DNA of 64,000 bases from JANQPX01 sp039197065. GTDB lineage: Bacteria; Pseudomonadota; Alphaproteobacteria; Geminicoccales; Geminicoccaceae. The notes under the pieces are model-generated. The model ran no database searches. It was not told the DNA's origin and saw nothing but the letters and a program-made list of their open reading frames with translations. Shown piece by piece: positions 18,271 through 28,061 of the stretch. Within the stretch, counting starts at the first letter, position 1, and every line of letters begins with the position of its first letter. Both the position numbers and the translations under genes were made by a program. The stretch covers positions 1 through 64,000 of the forward strand of contig JBCCUL010000022.1 in NCBI GenBank assembly GCA_039197065.1, in the 5' to 3' direction.

Positions 18271-18480
18271 GAAAAATCTAATTTACGAAACTCTAAATTA
18301 TAATTAACTTGAAGATTGAAGGGTCACTGTCGAACCTTAGCTAGGCTGATCTGGCATTTCGTCGTCGACGTAAATGTAAATGAGGCAAAGCTCAGGAGCT
18401 GGCGAACAAGGCCCGAGCTAACTCGACCATGATGGTTCTGGGGACCACGAGCGTAGGGTTGCAGAATAAAGGGTGAGATT

Positions 18481-19366
<886 letters not shown>

Positions 19367-19368
<2 letters not shown>

Positions 19369-19396
19369 CGGCAGCGCCGTCGGGCTGGACTTTTTC
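19367..19396 (+). terminator. rpoH terminator overlapping its stop codon
   Basis: A perfect 6-bp stem with a 3-base loop, GACGGC-AGC-GCCGTC (19367-19381), starts on the GA of the rpoH TGA. It is followed by GGGCTGGACTTTTT, a run of five T. This fits an intrinsic terminator and also resembles the stop-codon hairpins described elsewhere in this window. Confidence 0.65.
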
Positions 19397-19420
19397 GTGT
19401 GGGCTGGCCATGTCTCGGGC

Positions 19421-20668
19421 ATGGCCAGTTCCTTTCGGATAACGGACGCAGATAGAGCCCATCAGCCGGTCATCGTCGGCGGCGGCCATAGCGGCCTGCT
19501 GCTGGCGCTCGCCCTTTCCCGCTACGGACTCCGCCCCACCATCCTGGACACCGACAACGTCGACCAGGTGCTGGCAGCACAATTTGATGGGCGGGCGCTT
19601 GCTTTGATGCAGGGATCGAAGCGGGTTTTTTCGGCACTTGGCCTCTGGGAGCATTTCGAGAAGCTGGCGACGCCGATCGACGGCGTGCATGTCACCGATG
19701 TCGGCACCGGCGGCTCGATCGCTTATGATGCGAAGGAGGTTGGCGGTGAGGCGTTCGGTTACGGCGTCGAGACGCGGCTTTTGCGCAGCAGGCTTCTGGA
19801 ACTGGTGCTGGACGACCCTTCGATCCGCCATCTCGGGGCGTCGTGCCTGGAGAAACTGGAACGTCATGCGGGCGGCGTTCGCCTTATGCTCGATGACGGC
19901 CACGTGCTGGAAGCACCGCTGGTGATCGGCGCCGACGGCCGAAGGTCGACCGTCCGCCGGCTGGCGGGCATCGGTGTCGATCGGATCGACTATCGTCAGA
20001 CGGCGATGACGTTTGCCTTTCGCCATGCGGAACCGCATGACCATCGCGTCAGAGAATTCATGAGCGAGGCGGGGCCGCTCGCCCTGCTGCCGATCGGCGA
20101 GAAGATCTGTTCCGCGACCTGGATCGAGCGGCCCGACGTCGCCGAGGCGCTGATCGCAGCACCGCCTGATAGTTTGCTCGACGCCTTATGCGAGCGCCAG
20201 GACAACGCGCTACAGCCGCTAGAAATTCTGGGCCGGCCGGCGGCTTTTCCTCTCAGCGCCGAGACCGCAAAGAGCTATGGAGCTCCGCGGGTAGCACTGG
20301 TCGGCGATGCCGCCCATGGCCTGCACCCCATCCATGCGCAGGGCTGGAATCTCGGCGTGCGCGATATCGCGGCACTAGCCGAAGTCCTGGTGGGAGCTGC
20401 GACATCCGGCCAGGATCTCGGTGCCGGCGAGATCGTGCAGCGCTATGCCCGCTGGCGCATGAACGATGCGCGCATGATCCTCGGCCTCACCGACGGTCTG
20501 AACCGCATGTTCTCCACCGACTTCATCCCCGCCAAAATCCTCCGCCGCACCAGCCTTGCCGTGCTCGACAAGGTCGCACCGGTCAAACACTGGGTCATGC
20601 GTCGCGGCATGGGCATCGACGGGGTCGCAGGTGACCTGCCAAGACTGGCGCGTGGCGAGGCATTGTGA
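19421..20668 (+). CDS. UbiH/UbiF/COQ6-family FAD-dependent hydroxylase
   Basis: About 415 residues from ATG 19421; an in-frame GTG at 19397 is less likely because it lies in the rpoH terminator. The FAD-binding Rossmann motif is VIVGGGHSGLLLALAL, the DG motif is LVIGADGRRSTVRRLAG and the second FAD segment is VALVGDAAHGLHPIHAQGWNLGVRD. These place it in the ubiquinone-ring hydroxylase family, which acts at the inner membrane. UbiH, UbiF or UbiL specificity cannot be decided by eye. Confidence 0.85.
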   Translation: MASSFRITDADRAHQPVIVGGGHSGLLLALALSRYGLRPTILDTDNVDQVLAAQFDGRALALMQGSKRVFSALGLWEHFEKLATPIDGVHVTDVGTGGSIAYDAKEVGGEAFGYGVETRLLRSRLLELVLDDPSIRHLGASCLEKLERHAGGVRLMLDDGHVLEAPLVIGADGRRSTVRRLAGIGVDRIDYRQTAMTFAFRHAEPHDHRVREFMSEAGPLALLPIGEKICSATWIERPDVAEALIAAPPDSLLDALCERQDNALQPLEILGRPAAFPLSAETAKSYGAPRVALVGDAAHGLHPIHAQGWNLGVRDIAALAEVLVGAATSGQDLGAGEIVQRYARWRMNDARMILGLTDGLNRMFSTDFIPAKILRRTSLAVLDKVAPVKHWVMRRGMGIDGVAGDLPRLARGEAL

Positions 20669-20740
20669 GCCGGAAGGGCTCCTTTCATGCCAACCTTCAT
20701 TTTTGGTTAACGCGATCGGGTTAGAACGACCTGTCTCGCT

Positions 20741-20817
20741 GGTCCATGCGATCCTGGGAATCCGCGCCCGGTCAGCTCTTCTTTGCCGGTGGACGGACTC
20801 CCAGGATCGCATGGACC
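20741..20817. repeat. 77-bp dispersed palindrome, copy 1
   Basis: 24-bp arms (20741-20764 and 20794-20817) match at 23 of 24 positions and flank a 29-bp non-conserved middle. The arm begins GGTCCATGCGATCCTGGGA. A second copy lies at 41931-42008. The two share the same single A/C mismatch but differ by one compensated base pair. It lies in the spacer after the hydroxylase gene. Confidence 0.85.
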
Positions 20818-21217
20818 ATGAACAGCATTATCAAGCCGGGATTAAGAAAGGGTTAAGGCCGGATGAGAAGGCGGCGGTTGCGTCAGTTATCCGAAGGCAG
20901 GCGAAGGTCGGCGCACTAACGGAATGAAAGAGGTCATGGGTTGGGCTGGTTGGTATTACCGGTTTCGCAATCTGTTGAGAACAAAACGATCGAACTCACC
21001 ATCCAAGTTTGAGCCGGTAATGCAAGTCTTCCGCGTGGAAGGCCCCTATTTCCCTGAGAGTCCTGACGATGTTTGGCATGGTAGTTCTCTACTTCCCCCG
21101 CAGCGCGTCGACGCCTTTTTGATGCGTGAACCTTCGCTGCATGATCGTCCCCGATGCTTGAACGACACTCGACCTGCTGCAAAGATCGATGCTGACTGAG
21201 TAAGGGAGGTTGCGTCG
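20818..21217. other. Spacer before the cytochrome c gene
   Basis: About 400 bp without a gene I can support. An open frame at 20924-21199 has no recognisable domain, no good ribosome site and unusual composition. The stretch immediately ahead of the cytochrome start carries TAAGGGAGG, a good ribosome-binding site for that gene. Confidence 0.4.
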
Positions 21218-21583
21218 ATGTTGAGAAGCTACTTACTGACCGTTCTGATGTGTTTTTGGAACCTTGCAGCCTTGGGAGGCAGTGACGCCACCAAGGCCGA
21301 AGACGCAGATACGACCGTGATGGTAGAGGAGATCGACATGGAGGCGGCCGAGACGATCTTCAAGAAATCCTGCCGAGCCTGCCACGGCAACAAGGGGCAG
21401 GGTGCAGCCAGCTATCCCAAAATTTCCGACAAGGAACCCGCATACATCGCGGAAATGCTCGAGCGCTATCGGTCCGGCGAGAAGATCGGGCCCAACTCGA
21501 TACTGATGATCCAGCACGCCAAGACGTTGTCCGACGAGGATATTGCCAACCTCTCGGTCTATGTTGCTACAGCTTTCGACTGA
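21218..21583 (+). CDS. Small periplasmic c-type cytochrome
   Basis: 121 residues: a signal peptide (about 1-27), one heme motif CRACH (Cys52, Cys55, His56) and a distal segment (GPNSILMIQHAKTLSDEDIANLSVYVATAFD, in parts) supplying the methionine ligand typical of class I cytochromes (SoxX or c553 type). It precedes a PQQ sugar dehydrogenase by 163 bp on the same strand and probably takes its electrons into the respiratory chain. Confidence 0.8.
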   Translation: MLRSYLLTVLMCFWNLAALGGSDATKAEDADTTVMVEEIDMEAAETIFKKSCRACHGNKGQGAASYPKISDKEPAYIAEMLERYRSGEKIGPNSILMIQHAKTLSDEDIANLSVYVATAFD

Positions 21584-21746
21584 TCCTGCGAAGAATTTAA
21601 GGGAGTCGGAAACGTCGCGCTGAGCCCGCGCGGCGGCGTTGACCGATCTCAGGCCCGAGATTACCGTTAAAGAACCTCGCCGATTAGGACAGCAAGGGTG
21701 AAGAACACCTTACGGTTGGCGAGAAACACATCACAGGGAGGATACT

Positions 21747-23039
21747 ATGTCTGGCTCCACGACCAGCTCGAAACTGTCGATCATTGCGTCACTTCTTGCC
21801 GGAACCGCGATCTTGTCAGCGCCGGCGTTTGCCCAGAGTGGCATGAATACAACCAGCCTCCAGTCCGAGGTCCATCTTGACGGATTGGAAAACCCTTGGG
21901 ACATGGCGTTCCTCGACGACGGTACGATGCTGTTCAGCGAAAAATGCAAGGGTCTTTCGGTGCGCATGCCTGATGGAAGCGTCAACGCGCTTTACGGTGT
22001 CGGTGAAACCGAGGGCTATGCTTCGAGCGGTGCGGACCTCTTCTGCGAGGGGCAAGCGGGCATGATGGGCGTCGCGTTCGATCCCGATTTTGCCAGCAAT
22101 CGCCGCATCTACGTCTATTCGACGTCGAACATGTCGGACCCGCACACGAACCGGTTGATGCGTTTCACGGTCAACGACGACTTCACCGGCGTCTCGGACC
22201 GCACCGATATCATCGACGACGTGCCCTATAAGATGGCGGCGTCCGACCACCCGTTCGGCGGCCCTGGCGCGCATAATGGCGGGCGGGTGCGCTTCGGTCC
22301 CGAAGGTTCTCTCTGGCTGACCACCGGCGATACCCACAATGGCGAAGTGCCGCAAAGCCCGACGATGATGGGCTCCAAGGTGATCCGCGTCGACACCGAC
22401 GGCAATGCGCATCCCGACAACAATCCGCCCGAGGGCTTTGACAAGCGGACCTACACCTACGGGCACCGGAACGTTCAGGGTATCGCCTTCCATCCAGAGA
22501 CCGGGCAGGCAATAGCCGCAGAACACGGGCCGTGGCATTCGGATGAGATCACGATCCTCGAGAATGGCGGCAACGCCGGCTGGGATCCGCGGCCCAACAT
22601 GGCCGGGCGCGAAGACTGCCCGGGCGACTATTGCGGTTACAGCCCGAACCAGGAAGACGGCATGAACCGCTACGAGCGAGCGGCCTATATGCCGATGACC
22701 GATTTCGACACCTATCCCGATGCCATGGCGCCGATCTGGAACAACAACGGATGGTCGCAGGGCACCTCCTCGGCGGCGTTCCTCGAGGGCGAAGCCTGGG
22801 GCGACTGGGATGGCGCCATGGTCATTGGCATCATGGGGATCGGCTTCGGCGGGACGCCCATCGGTCAGCGCATCGACGTCATCCACTTCAACGAAGACAA
22901 CAACGACCTCGAAGACGTGACGGAGATGACCTTGCCGATGGAGCCTGGACGGTTCCGGTCGGTCGTCATGGGGCCGGATGGAAGTCTCTACACGGCCATC
23001 GATGAGGGCACGATCTACAAGCTGACACCTGGCAGCTGA
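21747..23039 (+). CDS. Soluble PQQ-dependent sugar (aldose/sorbosone-type) dehydrogenase
   Basis: 430 residues with a signal peptide (cleavage near AFA-QSG, residue 28). The six-bladed beta-propeller family GSDH/PQQ-Gdh-B shows in GLENPWDMAFLDDGTMLFSE, GMMGVAFDPDFASNRRIYVY, HNGGRVRFGPEGSLWLTTGD and GHRNVQGIAFHPETGQAIAAEHGP. It oxidises a sugar or aldehyde in the periplasm. GGGAGG precedes the ATG by about 8 bases. The cytochrome c upstream is a plausible partner. No pqq biosynthesis genes are in the window, and the exact substrate is unknown. Confidence 0.85.
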   Translation: MSGSTTSSKLSIIASLLAGTAILSAPAFAQSGMNTTSLQSEVHLDGLENPWDMAFLDDGTMLFSEKCKGLSVRMPDGSVNALYGVGETEGYASSGADLFCEGQAGMMGVAFDPDFASNRRIYVYSTSNMSDPHTNRLMRFTVNDDFTGVSDRTDIIDDVPYKMAASDHPFGGPGAHNGGRVRFGPEGSLWLTTGDTHNGEVPQSPTMMGSKVIRVDTDGNAHPDNNPPEGFDKRTYTYGHRNVQGIAFHPETGQAIAAEHGPWHSDEITILENGGNAGWDPRPNMAGREDCPGDYCGYSPNQEDGMNRYERAAYMPMTDFDTYPDAMAPIWNNNGWSQGTSSAAFLEGEAWGDWDGAMVIGIMGIGFGGTPIGQRIDVIHFNEDNNDLEDVTEMTLPMEPGRFRSVVMGPDGSLYTAIDEGTIYKLTPGS

Positions 23040-23073
23040 TCCGCGAACAGGCCGCGCGACAGGGGCGCGCGGC

Positions 23074-23463
23074 CTAGTCTCCGAAGACCAGCGCTTCGGG
23101 CAGTTCGAAGCGCTGGTCATCGACCCTGACATGGAACAGACCGCTGTCCAGGCGCCAGTCGGTGTCCGTGCCGACGCCCGACATCGTCGCGTTGCCGCGA
23201 AGGAATTCCCCGTCAGAGAAGGTCAGCGTTCGCGCAAAGCCATTCGGGAACGTCACGACGACGGCGGCTGATTCGCCGGCGCGGGCGACCTTCGCATCGC
23301 ATATGCCCAGGGATTGACCGACCTCCTGCGCGCAACGAACCTCACCTACCGCCTTAAAGTCGCCCGACTTGGCGCGCTTGCCTGCAGCCGACATGTCTGC
23401 GAAGGCAGCACTCGGCAAAACCAAGATAAAGATCAATGAGAGCGTTGATGCATGACAACGCAT
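23074..23463 (-). CDS. Hypothetical secreted protein
   Basis: 129 residues with a clear signal peptide (cleavage near AFA-DMS, residue 23). The mature part has two cysteines (CAQEVGQSLGIC) that could form a disulfide and a beta-rich C-terminal half (VVVTFPNGFARTLTFSDGEFL, WRLDSGLFHVRVDDQRFELPEALV). I do not recognise the family; short periplasmic proteins of this form are common in alphaproteobacteria. It is convergent with the PQQ dehydrogenase gene. Confidence 0.6.
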   Translation of the reverse strand: MRCHASTLSLIFILVLPSAAFADMSAAGKRAKSGDFKAVGEVRCAQEVGQSLGICDAKVARAGESAAVVVTFPNGFARTLTFSDGEFLRGNATMSGVGTDTDWRLDSGLFHVRVDDQRFELPEALVFGD

Positions 23464-23658
23464 CGCTTTACTCCTCGATTACCGCAGTCATTGTCGCTGA
23501 TTGTCATCATGCGGATTTTTGGACGGCCGGAGTATTGCTGGTAGCAAAAATGGCACGAATCCTGAGCCGGTCTTGTGATCGCTACCCGCCTTCTCATCTG
23601 CGGCGCATACCCGTCGACTGCCTGGCACGTTTTTCGCCGACGGCCGCAACCCAATGCC

Positions 23659-23671
23659 GTGGCCACGCCAC
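23659..23671 (-). repeat. Stop-codon hairpin of tyrS (GTGGC-GTG-GCCAC)
   Basis: On the minus strand the tyrS stop TAG runs straight into a perfect 5-bp stem with a 3-base loop, followed by GGCATTGGGTTGCGGCCG. The same arrangement follows the ferredoxin and ABC binding-protein genes, but here the closing pair is C-G instead of T-A. Confidence 0.75.
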
Positions 23672-24951
23672 TAGGCGGCGAGGATGCGGATGTGGCGTTT
23701 TTTGCCTGAGGAGATTTTTAGGACGCCGTCTTGCAGGTCGTCGGTTTTGACCATCAGGTCTTCGTTGCTGATGCGGTCGTCGTTGAGGCGAGCGCCGCCG
23801 CCACGGATCAGGCGGCGGGCTTCGCCCTTGCTCATGACCAGGCCGGCGCGCTGCAGGAGGTCGAGGATGTTGATGCCGGTTTGGAATTCGCCGTTGTCGA
23901 TCTCGACGGTCGGCAAGCCTTCCAGGCTTTCCGTATCGCTCCCGAAGACCGCGCCGGCGGCACCGGCGGCTTCCTCGGCGGCGGCGCGGCCGCGGCAAAG
24001 GCTGGTGGCTTCGAGCGCCAGGATCTTTTTGGCCTCGTTGATCTCGGAACCTTGGAGGGCTTCGAGTTTGGCGATCTCGTCCAGCGGGAGGTCGGTGAAC
24101 AGCTTCAGGAAGCGGCCGACATCTGCGTCTTCGGTGTTGCGCCAATATTGCCAATACTCGAAGTCGGAGAGGCGTTCCTTGTTGAGCCAGATCGCGCCCG
24201 CGGCCGACTTGCCCATCTTGGCGCCTGAAGCTGTGGTGATCAGGGGGGTGGTCAGGCCGAACAGGGTGCGGCGCTCGACGCGGCGGCCGAGTTCGACGCC
24301 GTTCACGATATTGCCCCACTGATCCGAGCCGCCCATCTGCAGCTCGCAGTCATAGCGCCTCGCCAGCTCGACGAAGTCGTAGGCCTGCATGATCATGTAA
24401 TTGAATTCGAGGAAGGTCAGCGGCTGCTCGCGATCGAGACGGAGCTTCACCGAGTCGAAGGTGAGCATGCGGTTGATGGTGAAGTGGGGTCCGTAGTCGC
24501 GCAGCAGCTGGATGTAGTTCAGGTGATCCAGCCAGTCCGCATTATTCACCATCAGACCGGCGCGGCCGGTTTCGTTGACTTTGCCGGTGTCGCTGGCCTC
24601 TACGTCCAGGAAGCTGCTGAGCGAGCGTTTGATGCCTTCGAGATTGACGGCGAGCTTCTCGTCGGTGAGGAGCTGGCGGCTTTCTTCCTTGCCGGAGGGA
24701 TCGCCGACCTTCGACGTGCCGCCGCCGACCAGGGCGATCGGCCGGTGGCCGGTGCGCTGCAGGAGGCGAAGCATCATGATGCCGACGAGATTGCCGACAT
24801 GCAGGCTGTCCGCGGTGGCGTCGAAGCCGATATAGGCGGTCAGGCGCTTCGATGCGGCCAGCTGATCGAGGGCGTCGAGGTCGGTCGCCTGATGAAGGAA
24901 GCCGCGTTCGACCACGGCCTGGATGAATTCGGAACGATGGGCGCGCATCAA
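23671..24951 (-). CDS. tyrS: Tyrosyl-tRNA synthetase
   Basis: 426 residues. Class I signatures are HVGNLVGIMMLRLLQRTGHRP (first motif, HVGN in place of HIGH) and KMGKS (second motif, in SGAKMGKSAAGAIWL). The tyrosine-binding region has YIGFDATADSLHVGN and the anticodon side ends with an S4 RNA-binding domain (LVMSKGEARRLIRGGGARLN) at about 355-420. It charges tRNA-Tyr in the cytosol. The length is the usual 400-430. Confidence 0.95.
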   Translation of the reverse strand: MMRAHRSEFIQAVVERGFLHQATDLDALDQLAASKRLTAYIGFDATADSLHVGNLVGIMMLRLLQRTGHRPIALVGGGTSKVGDPSGKEESRQLLTDEKLAVNLEGIKRSLSSFLDVEASDTGKVNETGRAGLMVNNADWLDHLNYIQLLRDYGPHFTINRMLTFDSVKLRLDREQPLTFLEFNYMIMQAYDFVELARRYDCELQMGGSDQWGNIVNGVELGRRVERRTLFGLTTPLITTASGAKMGKSAAGAIWLNKERLSDFEYWQYWRNTEDADVGRFLKLFTDLPLDEIAKLEALQGSEINEAKKILALEATSLCRGRAAAEEAAGAAGAVFGSDTESLEGLPTVEIDNGEFQTGINILDLLQRAGLVMSKGEARRLIRGGGARLNDDRISNEDLMVKTDDLQDGVLKISSGKKRHIRILAA

Positions 24952-24999
24952 TCAAACTCTTCTTCGGTAATCTTCTGTCGCCGGCGAAGGAGCCGGCCG

Positions 25000-25800
25000 T
25001 CAGCCGGCCTTGGCGACGACCTCGTCCTTATCATCGGCATCGTTATCGGAGGAGGCGTCGTCTTCGTCACCGTCCTCGGCATCGTCGCCGTCGGCCTTGT
25101 CGGAAGCAGGCTTGGCCTTGGCGGCCTTTCGGCCGGTGGTTGCCTTCGCCTCCTCCTCGATGGCTTTGAGACGCATGTCGAGATAGCTCTCGATGGTCTC
25201 GTTCAGACGATCGAGACAGCCGGTGAAGAAGTGATCGGCGCCGGGCAGGATCTCCATGCCCATCTCGAGGCCGCGCTGCTGCTTCAGCTTTTCCACCAGC
25301 TTCTCGACCGATTCGACCGTCACCAGCGTATCGCGATCGCCATTGACGATCAGGCCGGAGGAGGGGCAGGGCGCCAGGAAGCTGAAGTCGTAGAGATTGG
25401 CCGGCAAGGCGACGCTGATGAAGCCCTGGATTTCCGGACGGCGCATCAGGAGCTGCATGCCGATCCAGGCGCCGAAGGAGATGCCGGCGACCCAGACACC
25501 CTTGGCGTTCGGGTTGTAGAGCTGCATCCAGTCCAGCGCCGCGGCGGCGTCGCGCAGTTCGCCCTGACCATGGTCGAAGCTTTCCTGGGAACGGCCGACG
25601 CCACGGAAATTGAAGCGCAGCACCGAGAAGCCGCGTTTCACGAACATGTGATAAATGTCGTAGACGATACGATTGTTCATCGTACCGCCATGCAGCGGAT
25701 GCGGATGCAAGACCACCGCCAGCGGCGCATCGCGCTCGGTGGCGTGGTGGTAGCGGCCCTCCAGCCGACCGTCGGCGCCGTTGAAGATGACTTCCGGCAT
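25000..25800 (-). CDS. Alpha/beta hydrolase (COG2945-like) with charged C-terminal tail
   Basis: 266 residues. Residues 1-215 are an alpha/beta hydrolase: LAVVLHPHPLHGGTMNN, VLRFNFRGVGRSQ, WVAGISFGAWIG (nucleophile elbow GISFG) and a late GADHFF histidine. The last 45 residues alternate Lys/Ala with Asp/Glu runs (DGDDAEDGDEDD) and look disordered. The family is widespread and its substrate is unknown. In many alphaproteobacteria it lies near cysteine desulfurase genes, as here. Confidence 0.8.
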   Translation of the reverse strand: MPEVIFNGADGRLEGRYHHATERDAPLAVVLHPHPLHGGTMNNRIVYDIYHMFVKRGFSVLRFNFRGVGRSQESFDHGQGELRDAAAALDWMQLYNPNAKGVWVAGISFGAWIGMQLLMRRPEIQGFISVALPANLYDFSFLAPCPSSGLIVNGDRDTLVTVESVEKLVEKLKQQRGLEMGMEILPGADHFFTGCLDRLNETIESYLDMRLKAIEEEAKATTGRKAAKAKPASDKADGDDAEDGDEDDASSDNDADDKDEVVAKAG

Positions 25801-25991
25801 TTATTGACTCCCTCCGCGCGTTCCCGCGCCGAACTTCAGAACACCATTAAAGGCCAGTGACCTTACATGGGATCACCGTGCCCGGGGCGCCACCCGCATT
25901 GATGGGCGTATTCAGCTACTAATCGGCCGCGACTGTGACATCGGTCACTTGACTGATATCGACAACATCGCAACATCATGGGCAGACTGCG

Positions 25992-26012
25992 CTGTGTTTA
26001 GCGTAAACGCAG
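25992..26012. promoter_or_regulatory. Palindrome upstream of cysE
   Basis: An interrupted palindrome of 9-bp arms with one G-T wobble and a GCG centre (CTGTGTTTA-GCG then TAAACGCAG) lies 35 bp before the cysE start. Its position fits an operator or a short leader hairpin. No regulator can be named from sequence. Confidence 0.35.
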
Positions 26013-26046
26013 CATTTATTGCAATCACGAACTGTGGCACCGGGTT

Positions 26047-26766
26047 ATGATCAAGACCCTGAAAGACGACATCAACGCCGTAGTCGAGCGCGATCCCGCC
26101 GCGCGATCCGCTTTCGAGGTGCTGGTCTGCTATCCCGGCTTGCATGCCGTCCTTTTTCACCGGGTGACCCACAAATTGTGGCTGCGCGGCTGGACGGTGA
26201 CCGCGCGCTGGCTCTCCCAGGTCGCGCGCTGGTTGACCGGTATCGAGATTCACCCGGGCGCCACCATCGGCCAGCGCCTCCTGATCGACCATGGTATGGG
26301 CGTGGTGATCGGCGAGACCGCGGAGATCGGCGACAATGTCACGCTTTATCAGGGCGTCACCCTGGGCGGCGTATCGCTCGATGCCGGCAAGCGGCATCCG
26401 ACGCTCGAGGATGACGTGATCGTCGGCGCCGGCGCTGCGGTTCTCGGCCCGTTCACCGTTGGCAAGGCGGCGCGCGTCGGCTCGAACGCCGTGGTGCTGA
26501 AGGCGGTCGAGCCCGGCACGACCGTGGTCGGCGTGCCGGCTATGCCGACAGGACCACAGGAAGTGAACGAGTTCGATCAGGACTGTTTCCCCGCTTATGG
26601 CACGCTTCCAGGCGCCGCCGTCGATCCGGTTGCGCGAAGCCTGGATCGGCTGCAAGGCGAGATGCAGCGTCTGACGGCCAAGGTTGCCGAACTCGAAGCG
26701 CGCGACGCCGATCCGGCCGAGGTCGAGGAGGATAAGGTCGAGCAACTCGCTGTTTCCAAGCGTTGA
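26047..26766 (+). CDS. cysE: Serine O-acetyltransferase
   Basis: 239 residues. The N-terminal helical segment (VERDPAARSAFEVLVCYPGLHAVLFHR) is followed by a left-handed hexapeptide beta-helix (IEIHPGATIGQRLLIDHGMGVVIGETAEIGDN, in parts; VTLYQGVTLGG). This short SAT form acetylates serine with acetyl-CoA, giving O-acetylserine for cysteine synthesis. It lies 16 bp before a cysteine desulfurase, so the pair probably supplies and then uses cysteine sulfur. Confidence 0.92.
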   Translation: MIKTLKDDINAVVERDPAARSAFEVLVCYPGLHAVLFHRVTHKLWLRGWTVTARWLSQVARWLTGIEIHPGATIGQRLLIDHGMGVVIGETAEIGDNVTLYQGVTLGGVSLDAGKRHPTLEDDVIVGAGAAVLGPFTVGKAARVGSNAVVLKAVEPGTTVVGVPAMPTGPQEVNEFDQDCFPAYGTLPGAAVDPVARSLDRLQGEMQRLTAKVAELEARDADPAEVEEDKVEQLAVSKR

Positions 26767-26782
26767 CGCTGAGCTGGGTTGC

Positions 26783-27904
26783 GTGGCGAACGCCGTCTAT
26801 CTCGATTACAACGCGACAGCGCCTGTTAAACCCCGCGTTGTTGAGGTGGTTGCCGAGGCCATGGCCTCGGTCGGCAATCCATCCTCCGTGCACGCGGCAG
26901 GTCGAGCCGCACGAAAGCGCCTTTCCAGGGCGCGTGGGCAGATTGCAGCTCTTGTCGGCGCCTCGCCGGACCAGGTGATCTTCACCTCCGGCGGCACCGA
27001 AGCCAACAATCAGGCCCTTAAAGGCGAAGGGAAGGTCGCGGTCTCGGCGATTGAACATCCGTCCGTCCTGGCGCTCGCCGATGAAGATCATATCGTCCCT
27101 GTCAACGCCGACGGCGTGATCGATCTCCAAGCGCTCGACGAACTCTTGCGACGTCAGCGGCCATCCAGGCTCGCTGTGATGATGGCGAACAATGAAAGCG
27201 GGGTCATCCAACCGGTGAAGGACGTGGCGGCGATCGCTCGCGAAGCTAGCGTTCGTCTCCATATCGATGCCATTCAGGCCGCTGGCAAAACTCCGATTGA
27301 TTTCATCGATCTTGGCGCTGACACGCTCAGTCTCTCGGCTCATAAAATCGGTGGCCCTCAAGGCGTTGGCGCGCTCATCGTTCGGCCAGGCGTCGAGCCG
27401 GCGTCCTTGCTGAAAGGAGGGGCTCAGGAAAGCCGGCATCGGGCAGGCACCGAAAACCTGCCGGGCATTGTCGGATTTGGCGAGGCTGCTGCTCTGGCAG
27501 GGGCTGATCCCGGCTTTAAAGATCGCGTCAGCGCGCTTCGAGACCGCCTTGAGTCAGCCGTTCTCCAACAGTCCCCAGAGGTGCGGATCGCCGGCGGCCA
27601 GGCCGCCCGTCTGCCGAATACCAGCTGTCTCGTCTTCCCCGGCATAAGCCATGAGACCCAGCTCATTCATTTCGACCTCGCCGGAATCGCGGTTAGCGCC
27701 GGCTCCGCCTGCTCTTCCGGCAAAATCGGCCCGAGTCCGGTCTTGATGGCGATGGGTTTTTCGACGAGCGATGCAGCGTCCGGCATTCGGGTCAGCCTCG
27801 GCTGGAACAGCACGGACGAAGACGTCGATCATTTCATAAACGCTTGTCGTGAATTACTGGCGCGAACCCAACGTACAAGGAGCCAAAATGTGCGCATGGC
27901 GTGA
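26783..27904 (+). CDS. Cysteine desulfurase (NifS/IscS-like)
   Basis: 373 residues from GTG 26783, which gives the family-typical start VANAVYLDYNATAPVKP; the frame is open further upstream but overlaps cysE. PLP-dependent class V features are FTSGGTEANNQAL, HIDAIQAAGK, the PLP lysine in SAHKIGGPQGVG, RAGTENLPGIVGFG, and the catalytic cysteine loop in SAGSACSSGKIGPS. It makes persulfide sulfur for Fe-S clusters and for tRNA thiolation by MnmA, encoded 2.4 kb downstream. Confidence 0.9.
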   Translation: MANAVYLDYNATAPVKPRVVEVVAEAMASVGNPSSVHAAGRAARKRLSRARGQIAALVGASPDQVIFTSGGTEANNQALKGEGKVAVSAIEHPSVLALADEDHIVPVNADGVIDLQALDELLRRQRPSRLAVMMANNESGVIQPVKDVAAIAREASVRLHIDAIQAAGKTPIDFIDLGADTLSLSAHKIGGPQGVGALIVRPGVEPASLLKGGAQESRHRAGTENLPGIVGFGEAAALAGADPGFKDRVSALRDRLESAVLQQSPEVRIAGGQAARLPNTSCLVFPGISHETQLIHFDLAGIAVSAGSACSSGKIGPSPVLMAMGFSTSDAASGIRVSLGWNSTDEDVDHFINACRELLARTQRTRSQNVRMA

Positions 27905-28061
27905 GCGGTTTACGCATCATGCGACCGCAAAGAGCATCTAACGTAAAACGCAAGAAAAAGGCCTTGATTTAGCCCAAAAGTCCTATAATCCTCCTCATTA
28001 TTAGGCAATTGAACAGTCGAATGACGGGTTTTGAACGAAGAATATTGCCAAGGGAGGAGCT

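Noticed and set aside
18271..18480. RpoH-type promoter (CTTGAA with a downstream CCTTAG) ahead of rpoH
   Set aside because: The spacing between the two elements is about 21 bases, too long for a convincing heat-shock promoter.
20924..21199. 91-codon frame upstream of the cytochrome gene
   Set aside because: No recognisable domain, poor ribosome site and codon use unlike neighbours; probably chance.
21816..23132. 438-codon frame antisense to the PQQ dehydrogenase
   Set aside because: A shadow of the real gene; the plus-strand protein has a signal peptide and clear family motifs.
24484..25860. 458-codon plus-strand frame across tyrS and the hydrolase
   Set aside because: It crosses two well-supported minus-strand genes and has no domain of its own.
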